Below are positions 1 through 9,228 of a DNA stretch of 64,000 nucleotides, in pieces. Source of the DNA: Sediminibacterium sp. (GTDB lineage Bacteria > Bacteroidota > Bacteroidia > Chitinophagales > Chitinophagaceae). The notes under the pieces are model-generated. The model was not told the DNA's origin and searched no databases. It saw only the letters and a list, made by a program, of their open reading frames with translations. The DNA is taken from positions 41,156 to 105,155 of the forward strand of contig JAEUVE010000024.1 of NCBI GenBank assembly GCA_016786865.1, given 5' to 3'. Position 1 is the first letter of the stretch. Each line of letters starts with the position of its first letter. Both the position numbers and the translations under genes were made by a program.

Positions 1-668
1 CACTCAAGATTCTCTTCCCCAACCGGGATTATACCAATCCGATAAGCGCTGAGTTTGCGGTGAACCAGTTGTTTGATGCGGATCAGTCTGTACTCATTCG
101 CTTTGCACCGGAACGTTCCTACGAGGGAAAAACCATCGGTACCATTGCCTCCATCCGAAAAGAAAAACCATCCGTAACCCTGATGGCCCTGATTGCCATG
201 GCCGCAGAATTCGACAAAAAATATCCCGACTACGAGGGCAGTACGGAAACCATCATGGGCAAGGCAATGGACGATCAGGATGTGGCCGATTTCATCAGCT
301 GGCCGCATGCCAATATTTGTTCGGACGGATCCAGCAGCGGACATCCACGCGGGCACGGAACCTTTACCAGAATACTCGGCAGATATGTTCGGGAACAGCA
401 ACTGATGCCGCTGGAAACAGCCATTTACAAAATGACGGGCTTGTCTGCAGAACACCTGGGCATCCGCAACAGAGGTATTATTCAGGGCGGAAACTATGCC
501 GATCTCGTACTCTTTAATCCGGCCGCAGTAATCGATCGTGCAGATGTAAAGAACGGCACCCAGCTGTCTGAGGGAATTGAAATGGTTTGGGTAAATGGTG
601 TATTAACTTATCAGAAAGGAAAGGCAACCGGGAAATACCCGGGAATGCTCATCAAAAACAATTACTAA
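1..668 (+). CDS. N-acyl-D-amino-acid deacylase (D-aminoacylase), 3' part only
   Basis: The reading frame is open to the left edge of the window (first codon in frame at base 3), so the gene starts outside; about 222 C-terminal residues are visible. The family is a zinc amidohydrolase that removes N-acyl groups from D-amino acids. The D-aminoacylase signature is clear: SDG followed by HPR and then GTFTRILGRYV, the region holding the catalytic aspartate. After it come the amidohydrolase closing strand and the usual end (GNYADLVLFNP ... VWVNG). An internal GTG at base 60 is not the start, because the conserved sequence continues upstream of it. The stop lies 20 bp before a DUF1611 gene on the same strand, followed by an epimerase, so an operon for D-amino acid or murein peptide use is likely. 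The deacylase could remove the acyl group formed or left by those enzymes; that is inference. Family assignment is firm, the substrate unknown. Confidence 0.88.
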   Translation, partial: LKILFPNRDYTNPISAEFAVNQLFDADQSVLIRFAPERSYEGKTIGTIASIRKEKPSVTLMALIAMAAEFDKKYPDYEGSTETIMGKAMDDQDVADFISWPHANICSDGSSSGHPRGHGTFTRILGRYVREQQLMPLETAIYKMTGLSAEHLGIRNRGIIQGGNYADLVLFNPAAVIDRADVKNGTQLSEGIEMVWVNGVLTYQKGKATGKYPGMLIKNNY

Positions 669-688
669 TTATAAAAAGAGTGGAAATA

Positions 689-1738
689 ATGAACAACGCA
701 CTGGTACTAACAAATGGATTGCTGAAAACCAGCGATGCCAAAACAGCACATGGCCTGATTCGGGGAACCGAACGTTTCACCATCAAAGGCATTATAGACA
801 ACGAAGCAACTGCAGGGCAGGATGCCGGAGAATTATTAGACGGAAAAAAAAGAAATATACCGGTATATGCCAGTCTGGAATTGGCTACTGCTGGTCCGGA
901 CCCCATACAATACCTCATTATTGGAGTAGCTACTGTTGGTGGCTATCTTCCGGCGGATATGCTCGAAACAATTAAAACAGCCATCCCCAAAGGAATTTCC
1001 ATCGTCAACGGATTGCACGAATACCTGAATGATCGTCCGGAAATAGTGGAACTTGCCAAAGAATACGGTGTGGAACTGATAGACGTTCGCAGGCCAAAGA
1101 AAAGAGCAGACCTGCATTTCTGGAGCGGTGAAATATTCAATGTAAAAGCTACGATTGTTGCCGTAATCGGAACAGACTGTGCCATGGGCAAACGCACCAC
1201 GGCCAGGATGCTGAAACAAGCCTGTGCTGCCAACGGACTAAAAGCCGAAATGATTTATACCGGCCAAACAGGATGGTTGCAAGGTGGCAAATACGGATTC
1301 ATTTTCGATTCCACCCTCAACGATTTTGTTTCCGGAGAATTGGAACATGCCATTGTAAGCTGCTGGAAAGAAACCGGAGCCGACGTCATTTTCCTGGAAG
1401 GACAATCCGCGCTGCGCAACCCCAGCGGCCCTTGTGGCCTGGAACTGCTGATCTCCGGCAATGCCAAACAGGTAGTACTGGTTCATGCACCCAAGAGAGT
1501 TTACTTCGACGACGATCCGCATTGGGGTAAGATACCGGGTGTGGAATCCGAAATTGAGATCATCGAGAAATTTGGTTCTAAAGTAATTGCTTTGGCAATC
1601 AACACACAGGGATGCACCAACGAAGAGGCCTATGCGTTTCAGAAGCAGTACGAGGATTCCCTGAAGATCCCTGTATTGCTCCCCATCCAGGAAGGTGTAG
1701 AAAAAATCATTCCCGAATTGAAGAAACTGAAAGCATGA
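689..1738 (+). CDS. dgcN: DUF1611 family protein, DgcN-like (D-glutamate N-acetyltransferase type)
   Basis: 349 residues from the ATG at 689; the frame is open further upstream, but only this start gives the family N-terminus (MNNALVLTNG) and clears the preceding gene. The protein has an N-terminal Rossmann-like half and a P-loop-like half starting near residue 165 with IGTDCAMGKRTTA, then EGQSAL and HAPKR segments typical of DUF1611. A DUF1611 protein named DgcN has been described as a D-glutamate N-acetyltransferase in a D-glutamate catabolic route of marine Proteobacteria and haloarchaea, working with an epimerase-family racemase, DgcA. Here the next gene is exactly such an epimerase, overlapping by 4 bp (ATGA), which favours translational coupling and a joint pathway. 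The preceding gene is a D-aminoacylase. Family membership is certain; the exact reaction is inferred from homology and neighbours. Confidence 0.85.
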   Translation: MNNALVLTNGLLKTSDAKTAHGLIRGTERFTIKGIIDNEATAGQDAGELLDGKKRNIPVYASLELATAGPDPIQYLIIGVATVGGYLPADMLETIKTAIPKGISIVNGLHEYLNDRPEIVELAKEYGVELIDVRRPKKRADLHFWSGEIFNVKATIVAVIGTDCAMGKRTTARMLKQACAANGLKAEMIYTGQTGWLQGGKYGFIFDSTLNDFVSGELEHAIVSCWKETGADVIFLEGQSALRNPSGPCGLELLISGNAKQVVLVHAPKRVYFDDDPHWGKIPGVESEIEIIEKFGSKVIALAINTQGCTNEEAYAFQKQYEDSLKIPVLLPIQEGVEKIIPELKKLKA

Positions 1739-2802
1739 AGATCATTTCCATCCGGAGCTATTCCAAGAAGCTCGCGTTAAAAAAGCCCTATACCATTGCT
1801 TACAATACCTATTCCGATGTGGAACTGGTCTTTACAGAAATAGAATTGGAAAACGGCATCACTGGTATCGGTTCTGCCAGTCCTTCAGAAGATGTGGTTG
1901 GAGAAAGTCCTGCACAAACCCTGGTGAACCTGCAAACAGAATTTGTACAAAAACTGGTGGGCAGAGATATCCGGCATTTCAGGCAGATCGTTTATGAAAC
2001 CAAAAAACATTTTCATCACCTGCCGGGTACACAGGCAGCCATCGATCTGGCATTGCACGATGCTTTTGGAAAATACCTGGGCATTCCCGTAGTTGATTTT
2101 TACGGAAGAAAAATCAAATCTTTACCCACTTCCGTAACCATCGGAATCAAGCCGGTCGCAGAAACCCTACAAGACGCAGCGGAATTTGCACAGATGGGAT
2201 TCCGGGTACTGAAAGTAAAAACAGGACTGAACGTTTCGGAAGACATTGAACGGATTGCCAAATTGCATGAACGCTACCAAAACAAATTCACCATAAGAGT
2301 AGATGCCAACCAGGGCTATACCATTGAAGCTTTGCAGCAATTCATTGCCGGTACCCGCTCTTATGGCATTGAGCTCATTGAACAGCCCCTGCCGGTGGAA
2401 AGCGAATCCGCATTACTGGCCTTACCGGCAGATGAAAGGAGCATCATTGCAGGAGATGAATCGATCAAGGACCCTTCAGCTGCACTGGAATTCAGTGCAC
2501 CCCCACAACCCTTTGGTATTTACAATATCAAACTAATGAAATGCGGTGGCTTGTTGGGAGCGCTGGAAATTGCCGACATTGCTGCACATGCGGGAATTGA
2601 ACTGTTCTGGGGTTGTAACGACGAAAGTATTCTAAGCATTGCCGCTGCATTGCACGTTGCTTATGCCTGTCCGAATACCCGCTACCTCGATCTGGATGGA
2701 AGCCTCGACCTGGCCGAAGACCTGGTAACGGGAGGATTCCGGCTGGAAGAAGGACATATGATCATTGGCACTCAACCGGGCCTGGGTATCCATAAAATTT
2801 AG
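1735..2802 (+). CDS. dgcA: Dipeptide epimerase / N-acetyl-glutamate racemase (enolase superfamily, DgcA-like)
   Basis: 355 residues. The ATG at 1735 overlaps the TGA of the DUF1611 gene. All enolase-superfamily catalytic parts of the muconate-lactonizing/dipeptide-epimerase group are visible in order: KVK (acid/base lysines) in FRVLKVKTG, DANQ, ELIEQPL, AGDES (three metal ligands), the second catalytic Lys in NIKLMKCGG, and a DLD motif near the C-terminus (YLDLDGSLDL), which in Ala-Glu epimerases contacts the dipeptide amino group. Family members epimerise L-Ala-D-Glu from murein, other dipeptides, or, as DgcA, N-acetyl-D-glutamate. Coupling to DUF1611 favours the last option; murein-salvage genes farther downstream (murK, murQ) keep Ala-Glu epimerisation open. 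The gene ends convergently with a TonB receptor 22 bp away. Confidence 0.87.
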   Translation: MKIISIRSYSKKLALKKPYTIAYNTYSDVELVFTEIELENGITGIGSASPSEDVVGESPAQTLVNLQTEFVQKLVGRDIRHFRQIVYETKKHFHHLPGTQAAIDLALHDAFGKYLGIPVVDFYGRKIKSLPTSVTIGIKPVAETLQDAAEFAQMGFRVLKVKTGLNVSEDIERIAKLHERYQNKFTIRVDANQGYTIEALQQFIAGTRSYGIELIEQPLPVESESALLALPADERSIIAGDESIKDPSAALEFSAPPQPFGIYNIKLMKCGGLLGALEIADIAAHAGIELFWGCNDESILSIAAALHVAYACPNTRYLDLDGSLDLAEDLVTGGFRLEEGHMIIGTQPGLGIHKI

Positions 2803-2824
2803 CAGCCAGCAATGATGCATCGGA

Positions 2825-4870
2825 TCAGATTTTGATACTGAACCCTACAAAGAGGTTTCTTCCTGCGCCATTGATTCCACTTCCATGTGTACGGTAGTCG
2901 GCATTAAATACGTTCATGAAACCGGTACGCACAGACAATGGCCCGAACTGACCGCCCGCATACAGATTCAGCAGGTACCAGCCAGCCGTACCAGCAGCGC
3001 CGATGCGGTTATCGTCTATGTCTCCCTGTGCCAGCCTGTGTTGCGCAGCAGCGTAGGTATTTTCGATGGTGTAACGAAACTTACCGGTTTTGTAGGTCAA
3101 CGCAGTTCTTCCGTTAAAAGGAGGCACCCTTCGCAGGGGTTCATTTTTAGAAGTATTTTGTCCGTATGCATAGGAAGCGCTTGTTTCTACCAGCAAGCGG
3201 GTGGATACCTTGTACTGCAGTTCTGTTTCGGCACCACGCAAATAAGATTCCTGGCTGTTTTCTTTTACATACACATTGTATCCGCCTACCTGTTGTCCGG
3301 GCACCTGCACCCGGGTGATGAGATCGGTCAGCTGCATATTAAAAATTGAAACTGAGGCCTTCCAGCGGTTGCCGCTGTAGCGGTAGCCGATTTCCGTATT
3401 ATAGGATTTTTCCGGACGCAGTCCGTAGGCTGGAACTTCGTACCTGAAATCAACCAGACCCAGGGTACCCATATCATCAATATTGGGTGCGCGGTAGCCC
3501 GTGCTGAACGATGCATATACGGATTGATTCGTATTCAGATTGTACATCAAAGAAAAGTTCGCGACCAGAGATTCAGGACGAACCGTTACTTTTCCCAGCT
3601 TATATACAGAACCGCTGGTATCTTCTATGCGAATGGCAAATTTATTGTACCGCAACCCTGCTTCTATCTGAAAACGGTTCAGGGATAAATGGTGCAGACT
3701 GTATACGGAAAAATTACCGGTGCTGGCCTGGTCCGGATAAAGACCACGCTGGGCCAGCACTGCACCTGAACCAATGGTGATTTGCTCCTTGCTGCTGTAT
3801 ACTTTATCGTGATAATATTCCACCCCGCTATTAGCGGTCCAGTGTTTGGATAAAACAGAATAAATATCTGCGGTTAGCCCGAGCGTATTGATTTTGTCCT
3901 TTTCTTCGAACTTATTGGTAGCGCCGTTCTTCATGTATTTACGCTCTTCCCTGTTTTGCTGCGCCGAAGCAATCACTGTTATCCTGCTCAGCAACGGAAT
4001 GCTGGTTGTTTTATCCAGCCGCAGATAGCTTAAGGTTCTTACCTGCGGATCAAAAACAGAATACTTAAAATTTTCCAGCTTTACCTTATGATACAAGGGC
4101 ACATCGCGCTGTACCAGCTGCTGATGCGTCATGGTCAGTAGCGTACTGCTGTTCAATGCCAGCTTCAACTTCAGATCATAAGATTGCTCATTGTAACCGG
4201 AAGGAGCCTGTACACCAGTTGCAGATCCTCCGGGCAGATCCCCAAAATTTCTGGCAGTATACCCTCCCTGAAAGGCAATCTTTTTGCTCTGGTAGCCAAC
4301 TTCTGCCCTGCCGCTGTATTCGATGGCTGCACTAACTGCTTTACCATAGATGGTAGCGCCCCACTCGGCCTTATCGGCAAACTGGGGATCTTTTGTAAAT
4401 ACCTGTATTACCCCGCCCATTGCATCCGAACCATATTGCACGGAACCGGTTCCCCGAACTACTTCAATGGATTGCAGGTTGTAGATATCTACTGTATTAA
4501 AATATTGATTGGGGCCGTAACGATAGGTAGAATTATTCAGCCGGATACCATCAATCATCAGCAGATTCTGGTTACCGGTAAGCCCTCTTACAAAAGGAGA
4601 ACCACCTCCGTGATTGGTCTTCTGCACAAATACTCCTGCTGCGCCACTCAATGCTTCCGGAGTGGTACGAAACTGAAAATCACTGATCTGCTCCGCACCA
4701 ATTTTATTATAAGAATAAGGTGTTTGTAAAAATCGAGCCGGTTGCTTGGTAGCCGTTACAATCACTTCCTGCAGCCGGTGAGCAGAATCTGTTTCCACCA
4801 CAGCCAATTTTTGTGCAGTAATCAAAACGGGGAAAAGCAAGAACGGGGCAAAGCCGAAAATTTTATACAT
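2825..4870 (-). CDS. TonB-dependent outer membrane receptor
   Basis: 681 residues with an N-terminal signal peptide (MYKIFGFAPFLLFPVLITAQ). A short linker carries EVIVTATK, a TonB-box-like element. The plug domain follows (GVFVQKTNHGGGSPFVRG, LLMIDGIRLNN, IEVVRGTGSVQYGSDAMGGV), then a long beta-barrel ending in VGFSIKI with the terminal aromatic/hydrophobic pattern of outer-membrane proteins. The plug resembles the haem/haemoglobin and cobalamin receptor group rather than SusC: it has no carboxypeptidase-regulatory N-terminal domain and no SusD partner nearby. The substrate cannot be told from sequence. The upstream 131 bp are AT-rich, with a partial GATAATAATGA stretch that is too weak to call a Fur box. 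Confidence 0.9.
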   Translation of the reverse strand: MYKIFGFAPFLLFPVLITAQKLAVVETDSAHRLQEVIVTATKQPARFLQTPYSYNKIGAEQISDFQFRTTPEALSGAAGVFVQKTNHGGGSPFVRGLTGNQNLLMIDGIRLNNSTYRYGPNQYFNTVDIYNLQSIEVVRGTGSVQYGSDAMGGVIQVFTKDPQFADKAEWGATIYGKAVSAAIEYSGRAEVGYQSKKIAFQGGYTARNFGDLPGGSATGVQAPSGYNEQSYDLKLKLALNSSTLLTMTHQQLVQRDVPLYHKVKLENFKYSVFDPQVRTLSYLRLDKTTSIPLLSRITVIASAQQNREERKYMKNGATNKFEEKDKINTLGLTADIYSVLSKHWTANSGVEYYHDKVYSSKEQITIGSGAVLAQRGLYPDQASTGNFSVYSLHHLSLNRFQIEAGLRYNKFAIRIEDTSGSVYKLGKVTVRPESLVANFSLMYNLNTNQSVYASFSTGYRAPNIDDMGTLGLVDFRYEVPAYGLRPEKSYNTEIGYRYSGNRWKASVSIFNMQLTDLITRVQVPGQQVGGYNVYVKENSQESYLRGAETELQYKVSTRLLVETSASYAYGQNTSKNEPLRRVPPFNGRTALTYKTGKFRYTIENTYAAAQHRLAQGDIDDNRIGAAGTAGWYLLNLYAGGQFGPLSVRTGFMNVFNADYRTHGSGINGAGRNLFVGFSIKI

Positions 4871-5001
4871 GAATCAGTCAGTTTGTAATACTTGGATGGG
4901 ATAAAAATAATTTTACCCCCCTAAACATAGGACCGTTCATTATTATCTTAAAATTAATTTAGGTGAAAGGCTCAAACCAGGCTATCAACAGACGGATCAG
5001 C

Positions 5002-5223
5002 TTATAAAAGCTTGTTCCGTTTCCAGAAGCCCGATCTGGCAGGCGATTTTTCGGACTTCACAAAGTCCTTAATCTGGTCCAGAAAATGCGCCTTCGTCCA
5101 ATCGGGCAATCCATCGTACCATACCAGGTCGTCCTGGTGGAGGGGTTTGTTCCTGAGCATATCGAGGGTGTAGGGCCCACGCATATGCATCCGATTTTTC
5201 AATACGTAAATTTTCTTTTCCAT
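5002..5223 (-). CDS. GYF_2 (DUF4339) domain small protein
   Basis: 73 residues. The whole protein is one GYF_2-like unit: an aromatic/glycine start (KIYVLKNRMHMRGPYTLDMLRNK), then DDLVWYDGLPDWTKAHFLDQI. The spacing of GPYT, W and the second W matches DUF4339, a small fold thought to bind peptides. A basic tail follows (SGFWKRNKLL). There is no signal peptide or membrane segment. It sits between the TonB receptor and the S41 protease on the same strand, separated from both by about 100-130 bp, so it may be its own unit. The role is unknown; the domain call is good. Confidence 0.7.
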   Translation of the reverse strand: MEKKIYVLKNRMHMRGPYTLDMLRNKPLHQDDLVWYDGLPDWTKAHFLDQIKDFVKSEKSPARSGFWKRNKLL

Positions 5224-5327
5224 CGTATAGTCATTTTAAAATACGGCTTACTGCTCCATTAAAAAAACTATGGATTTATTGTGTATGTAATATAGCTGAA
5301 TATTTCGGAATCTGCCAACACCTGATA

Positions 5328-6917
5328 TCATTTCAGAATGGCCAAAGCCCTCCTGACAACGGGATCCTGCTGATTGGAGATCATAAAATAACCCTGGTCT
5401 CTCCACAAATGCCTGGCAACCAGCGCCTTAAATCTCCATAAAATAGTCGCTTTGCCAACCGCATCTACCGGAGCAAGATCAATCCGGTCTTTTTTGGCAT
5501 AGGCCGAAAGCGACTGCCATTCCGCATTACCAGGCAAATAACCGGCACTGAAACTTTCAGGGGTTTTAAACTGACGGAACAAAGCACTGTTCTGTACAAA
5601 ATACTGATAGGCAAAATTATTCAGTGAGCCGGTCATCAGCAATTGAATAAACTGGTTACTGAATCGGGTGGAATCAAAGGCAATAACGGTATCAGGAGTA
5701 ATACCTCCTCCACCGTATACAATTTTACCCGAATGGGTTTTATAGGTTTTTCCTGCTGAATCCGGCTTGCTTTTTTGTACTAAACTGTCGTTTTGATGAA
5801 AGCGATTGATCAGTTCATCCTGATAGGCTTTTACTCCTTTGTCATAAGACTTTTGAATATTGCGTCCCAGTGGTGTAAAATAACGGGCAACGGTCAGGCG
5901 CACTGCAGCCCCGTCGCTGAGCTGAAACTGTTGCTGTACAAGACCCTTTCCGAAAGACCTTCTTCCGATAATAGTAGCCCGGTCCCAGTCCTGTAAGGCT
6001 CCGGCCAGCACCTCACTGGCCGAAGCAGAAGTTTCGTCGATCAATATCACCAGGTCTCCTTTTTCAAAGAGTCCGGGGCGTTTGCAACGATATTCCATCC
6101 GCGGTGCGTGCTCTCCTTCTGTATAAACAATCAATTTGTCTTCATCCAGAAATTCGTCGGCAATATCTACGGCCTCCTTCATCAAACCACCCCCATTGCC
6201 ACGGAGGTCCAGAATCAGGCTCTTCATTTTTTGCGCCTGCAGTTTCTCCAGTTGCTGCATGAACTCTTCGTAGGTTCGTTCCGCAAATTTATTGATCCGG
6301 ATATACCCCTTGCCCGGCTCCGGCATATAGGCCGCATCGATAGATGAAACCGGAATAACACTGCGGGTAATTGTTACCGACTGAATGGCTTTATTGCGGA
6401 GAAATTTCACTTTAACCTTAGAATTCACTTCTCCCCGGAACAGGGAGCGAATCTTGTCTGCATCTGCTTTTTTACCCGAAACGGCAATTGTATCGGCTAC
6501 AGCAAGCAACTGGTCGCCAGTTAGTAACCCTGCTTTTTCTGCAGGACCATCCTTCATCACAGACATTACATTCACCGTATCATTGATCATCCTGAATTCA
6601 ATACCAATCCCCTGAAAATTACCCATCATTTCCTCGTTCACCGAACTCAGTTCCTTTGCCGGAATAAATACGGAATGCGGATCCAGGTGCTCCAGCAGCT
6701 GGGTAGCCACCAATGCATTGATGCTGTCTTCGGAAACCTTGTCTACATATTTATTTTTAATCAGTTCTGTGAGTTCCTGAATGGAAGATCTGCTGGAGAC
6801 CGTAAAGAACCGGGCCGCCATGGTTTTTTCTTTCAACTGAAATCCAATCGCCATCCCCACAATCATCACGATGGCAAAGAGCAGTGGTAACCAAATCTGC
6901 AGTTTTCTGGAACCCAT
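5328..6917 (-). CDS. S41 family C-terminal processing peptidase (CtpA/Prc type)
   Basis: 529 residues from the ATG at 6917; an in-frame GTG at 6926 would add three residues and is less likely. One N-terminal membrane anchor (IWLPLLFAIVMIVGMAIGF) places it in the periplasm. Next come an S41 N-terminal helical region, a PDZ domain (GIGIEFRMI ... GLLTGDQLLAVADT) that recognises C-termini, and the protease core. The serine lies in DETSASASEVLAGAL and the lysine in RSFGKGLVQ, the Ser-Lys dyad of the family. A C-terminal extension of about 150 residues is usual in Bacteroidota. It is divergent from the MurNAc kinase gene, with a 67-bp shared promoter region. Targets are unknown; related proteases process periplasmic and envelope proteins, including murein hydrolases. 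Confidence 0.93.
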   Translation of the reverse strand: MGSRKLQIWLPLLFAIVMIVGMAIGFQLKEKTMAARFFTVSSRSSIQELTELIKNKYVDKVSEDSINALVATQLLEHLDPHSVFIPAKELSSVNEEMMGNFQGIGIEFRMINDTVNVMSVMKDGPAEKAGLLTGDQLLAVADTIAVSGKKADADKIRSLFRGEVNSKVKVKFLRNKAIQSVTITRSVIPVSSIDAAYMPEPGKGYIRINKFAERTYEEFMQQLEKLQAQKMKSLILDLRGNGGGLMKEAVDIADEFLDEDKLIVYTEGEHAPRMEYRCKRPGLFEKGDLVILIDETSASASEVLAGALQDWDRATIIGRRSFGKGLVQQQFQLSDGAAVRLTVARYFTPLGRNIQKSYDKGVKAYQDELINRFHQNDSLVQKSKPDSAGKTYKTHSGKIVYGGGGITPDTVIAFDSTRFSNQFIQLLMTGSLNNFAYQYFVQNSALFRQFKTPESFSAGYLPGNAEWQSLSAYAKKDRIDLAPVDAVGKATILWRFKALVARHLWRDQGYFMISNQQDPVVRRALAILK

Positions 6918-6984
6918 ATAAAACACTTATTTGTTTCTGTAAGAGTGCAAATATCTATATTTATATCCGAATTAAACTTTCTCT

Positions 6985-7824
6985 ATGTCTGCCACACTCC
7001 TTGCCGACAGCGGATCCACCAAATGTGAGTGGTGTTTGCTGGAAAATGGCAAAAAAAAGAAAATCATTACTCCCGCCATCAGTCCATACTTTGTGAGTCC
7101 CGAAGAAACGTTCTCCATTCTGGAAAAAAAGCTAAAAACCAAACTGGGAAAGGCTTCCATAACCGATGTGCATTTTTACGGCACTGGTCTGAGAGACCAG
7201 ACCAACGCCAAAAACATGAAGCAGGTACTGAAAAAACTGTTTCCCGGAGCTGCAATAGAGGTTCAGCACGACCTGATGGGTGCAGCAAGAGCGCTTTGCG
7301 GCACAAGCAAAGGCATTGCCTGTATTCTGGGCACCGGCTCCAATTCCTGTTATTTCAATGGAAAAAGAATCGAGAAAAACAGTCCCGGACTGGGTTATGT
7401 GCTGGGCGATGAAGGCAGCGGGGCCTACCTGGGTAAAAAAGTAATCCAGTATTATCTGTACAAGACCTTCGATGAAGAGCTGAGCACCCGTTTCGAAAAG
7501 CGTTTCAACGAAACCCACGAGAGCATTCTGTACAATGTATATAAAATGCCACTACCCAACCGTTACCTGGCTTCTTTTGCCATATTCCTTGCCGAAAACA
7601 GGGGTCATTTTATGATCGAAAACATCCTGGAAGACGGCCTGAACGATTTTTTCTTTACCCACCTGTATAAATACAAGGAAAGCTGGACCCTTCCGATCCA
7701 CTTTATTGGAAGTATTGCATTTGGATTTAGAGATGTTTTAAAGGAACTTTGCGCCAGTTATGAGCTGGAACTTGGCAGGGTACTAAAAACCCCTATGCAG
7801 GGGCTGGTAGAATATCATCAATAA
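6985..7824 (+). CDS. murK: BadF/BadG-family amino-sugar kinase (GlcNAc/MurNAc kinase, MurK-like)
   Basis: 279 residues, an ASKHA-fold kinase. The phosphate-1 loop is DSGSTKCEW near the N-terminus, the phosphate-2 loop is ILGTGSNS, and GYVLGDEGSGAYLG follows, as in N-acetylglucosamine kinases of the BadF/BadG/BcrA/BcrD family. It is directly upstream of murQ (9 bp), and kinases of this family paired with murQ (Clostridium, Tannerella forsythia) phosphorylate MurNAc, often GlcNAc too. The inferred role is to convert imported murein sugar into MurNAc-6-phosphate for MurQ. It starts an apparent operon with murQ, an unknown gene and a serine hydrolase. A MurT-like transporter is not seen next to it. 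Family firm, MurNAc preference inferred from context. Confidence 0.85.
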   Translation: MSATLLADSGSTKCEWCLLENGKKKKIITPAISPYFVSPEETFSILEKKLKTKLGKASITDVHFYGTGLRDQTNAKNMKQVLKKLFPGAAIEVQHDLMGAARALCGTSKGIACILGTGSNSCYFNGKRIEKNSPGLGYVLGDEGSGAYLGKKVIQYYLYKTFDEELSTRFEKRFNETHESILYNVYKMPLPNRYLASFAIFLAENRGHFMIENILEDGLNDFFFTHLYKYKESWTLPIHFIGSIAFGFRDVLKELCASYELELGRVLKTPMQGLVEYHQ

Positions 7825-7833
7825 AAGCAAGTT

Positions 7834-8649
7834 ATGTCGGAGTTTATAAAAGTTACCGAACAGGCGTCTACCTACAGACACCTGGAAAAGATGTCGATTC
7901 ACGAATTACTTCAGAATATCAATAATGAAGACAAAACAGTTCCTTATGCCGTAGAAAAAGCCATGCCTCAGATTGAGAAGCTGGTGGCAGCCATCAGCGA
8001 CAAAATGCTGGCCGGCGGAAGACTGTTTTACATAGGTGCAGGAACCAGCGGCAGGCTGGGCATTGTGGATGCCAGTGAATGCCCGCCCACTTTTGGTGTA
8101 CCCTACGGCCTGGTAATCGGATTGATTGCCGGTGGAGAAAAAGCCATCACACAAGCAGTTGAATTTGCCGAAGACAGTGCGGAAGAAGGCTGGGCCGACC
8201 TGGAAAAACATTTTGTGAGCGACAAAGATGTGGTGGTGGGTCTTGCAGCCAGCGGCACCACACCGTATGTTATCGGTGCACTGGAAGAATGCAGAAAAAG
8301 AGGCATTATTACCGGGAGCATCAGCTGTAACCCCAATTCACCGGTATCTGCAGCTGCAGACTATCCGGTAGAGGTAGTGGTTGGTCCGGAGTTTGTAACC
8401 GGCAGTACCCGTATGAAAAGCGGAACAGCGCAGAAACTGGTGTTGAACATGATCTCCACTTCCATCATGATCCAGCTGGGTCGGGTGGAAGACAACAAAA
8501 TGGTTAATATGCAGCTCAGCAATGTGAAGCTGGTAGACCGTGGTGTTAAAATGGTCATGGACAAACTGGCCATCAGCGATTACGAAAAGGCCAAAGACCT
8601 GCTGCTGAAACACGGAAGCGTTAAAAAAGCCGTGGAAGCAGTTAGTTAA
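7834..8649 (+). CDS. murQ: N-acetylmuramic acid 6-phosphate etherase
   Basis: 271 residues, slightly short for the family but complete. It has the SIS fold and the MurQ signature: FYIGAGTSGRLGIVDASECPPTFG with the sugar-phosphate loop, then VGLAASGTTPYV and GPEFVTGSTRMKSGTAQK, which holds the catalytic acid/base region. It cleaves the lactyl ether of MurNAc-6-P to give GlcNAc-6-P and D-lactate in cytoplasmic murein recycling. It is 9 bp after the kinase gene and 4 bp before the next gene, so co-transcription is very likely. The pair makes a complete two-step route from MurNAc to GlcNAc-6-P. Confidence 0.96.
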   Translation: MSEFIKVTEQASTYRHLEKMSIHELLQNINNEDKTVPYAVEKAMPQIEKLVAAISDKMLAGGRLFYIGAGTSGRLGIVDASECPPTFGVPYGLVIGLIAGGEKAITQAVEFAEDSAEEGWADLEKHFVSDKDVVVGLAASGTTPYVIGALEECRKRGIITGSISCNPNSPVSAAADYPVEVVVGPEFVTGSTRMKSGTAQKLVLNMISTSIMIQLGRVEDNKMVNMQLSNVKLVDRGVKMVMDKLAISDYEKAKDLLLKHGSVKKAVEAVS

Positions 8650-8653
8650 TCAG

Positions 8654-9220
8654 ATGCACGAAATAGAACCTTTTTTTAACTGGAGACATATTTATGTAGC
8701 CGAGGAGGATCCTCGTTCCCCCTTCTATGGCAGGACCTACAGCGAATTTGAATTTTCACAGACCGTTTACAATTTCTATATCCATCCTCAATGGGACGAT
8801 TTTGGCAGCAGAACCCTGTACCTGAAAATCATTTATGTGGATTATGAACTTCATTTTGCCATCATCGAAATGATCGGAGAATGGAATGATGCCATAGAGA
8901 ACGATATCATGGAACTGAAAAGGGAAGTGATTGAATTACTGGCAGCACAGGGAATCAGCAAATACATACTGATCACCGAAAATGTGCTGAACTATCACAG
9001 CAGCGACAAAGAATATTACCAGGAATGGTACGAAGAAGTGAGTGAGGAGAACGGCTGGATCGTGGCCCTGAATATGCCCGAAGCAACCCAGCAGGATTTC
9101 CGCAAAAAAAAGCTCCACTATTATATAGAATTAATGGAGCTGCAAAACTGGAGGGTATACAAACCCTATCATCTTTTTAAAAAAATAGATGATGCGCTCA
9201 GCAACAGAATCACCCTTTAA
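8654..9220 (+). CDS. Conserved Bacteroidota protein of unknown function in the murK-murQ operon
   Basis: 188 residues; I recognise it only as a conserved hypothetical of Bacteroidota. It has no signal peptide or membrane helix and is rich in acidic and aromatic residues (many Tyr, Trp, Glu). Notable segments are FFNWRHIYVAEEDPRSPFYG near the start, a strand-rich middle (TLYLKIIYVDYELHFAI) and a helical segment NDIMELKREVIELLAAQG. It begins 4 bp after murQ and ends 8 bp before the serine hydrolase gene, so it is embedded in the murein-sugar operon. A soluble cytoplasmic protein is likely. No enzyme motif is visible. Confidence 0.75.
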   Translation: MHEIEPFFNWRHIYVAEEDPRSPFYGRTYSEFEFSQTVYNFYIHPQWDDFGSRTLYLKIIYVDYELHFAIIEMIGEWNDAIENDIMELKREVIELLAAQGISKYILITENVLNYHSSDKEYYQEWYEEVSEENGWIVALNMPEATQQDFRKKKLHYYIELMELQNWRVYKPYHLFKKIDDALSNRITL

Positions 9221-9228
9221 CATTACAT

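Noticed and set aside
4871..5001. Possible Fur box (GATAATAATGA) or cobalamin riboswitch before the TonB receptor.
   Set aside because: The match covers only part of a Fur site without symmetry, and no conserved B12-box sequence is seen.
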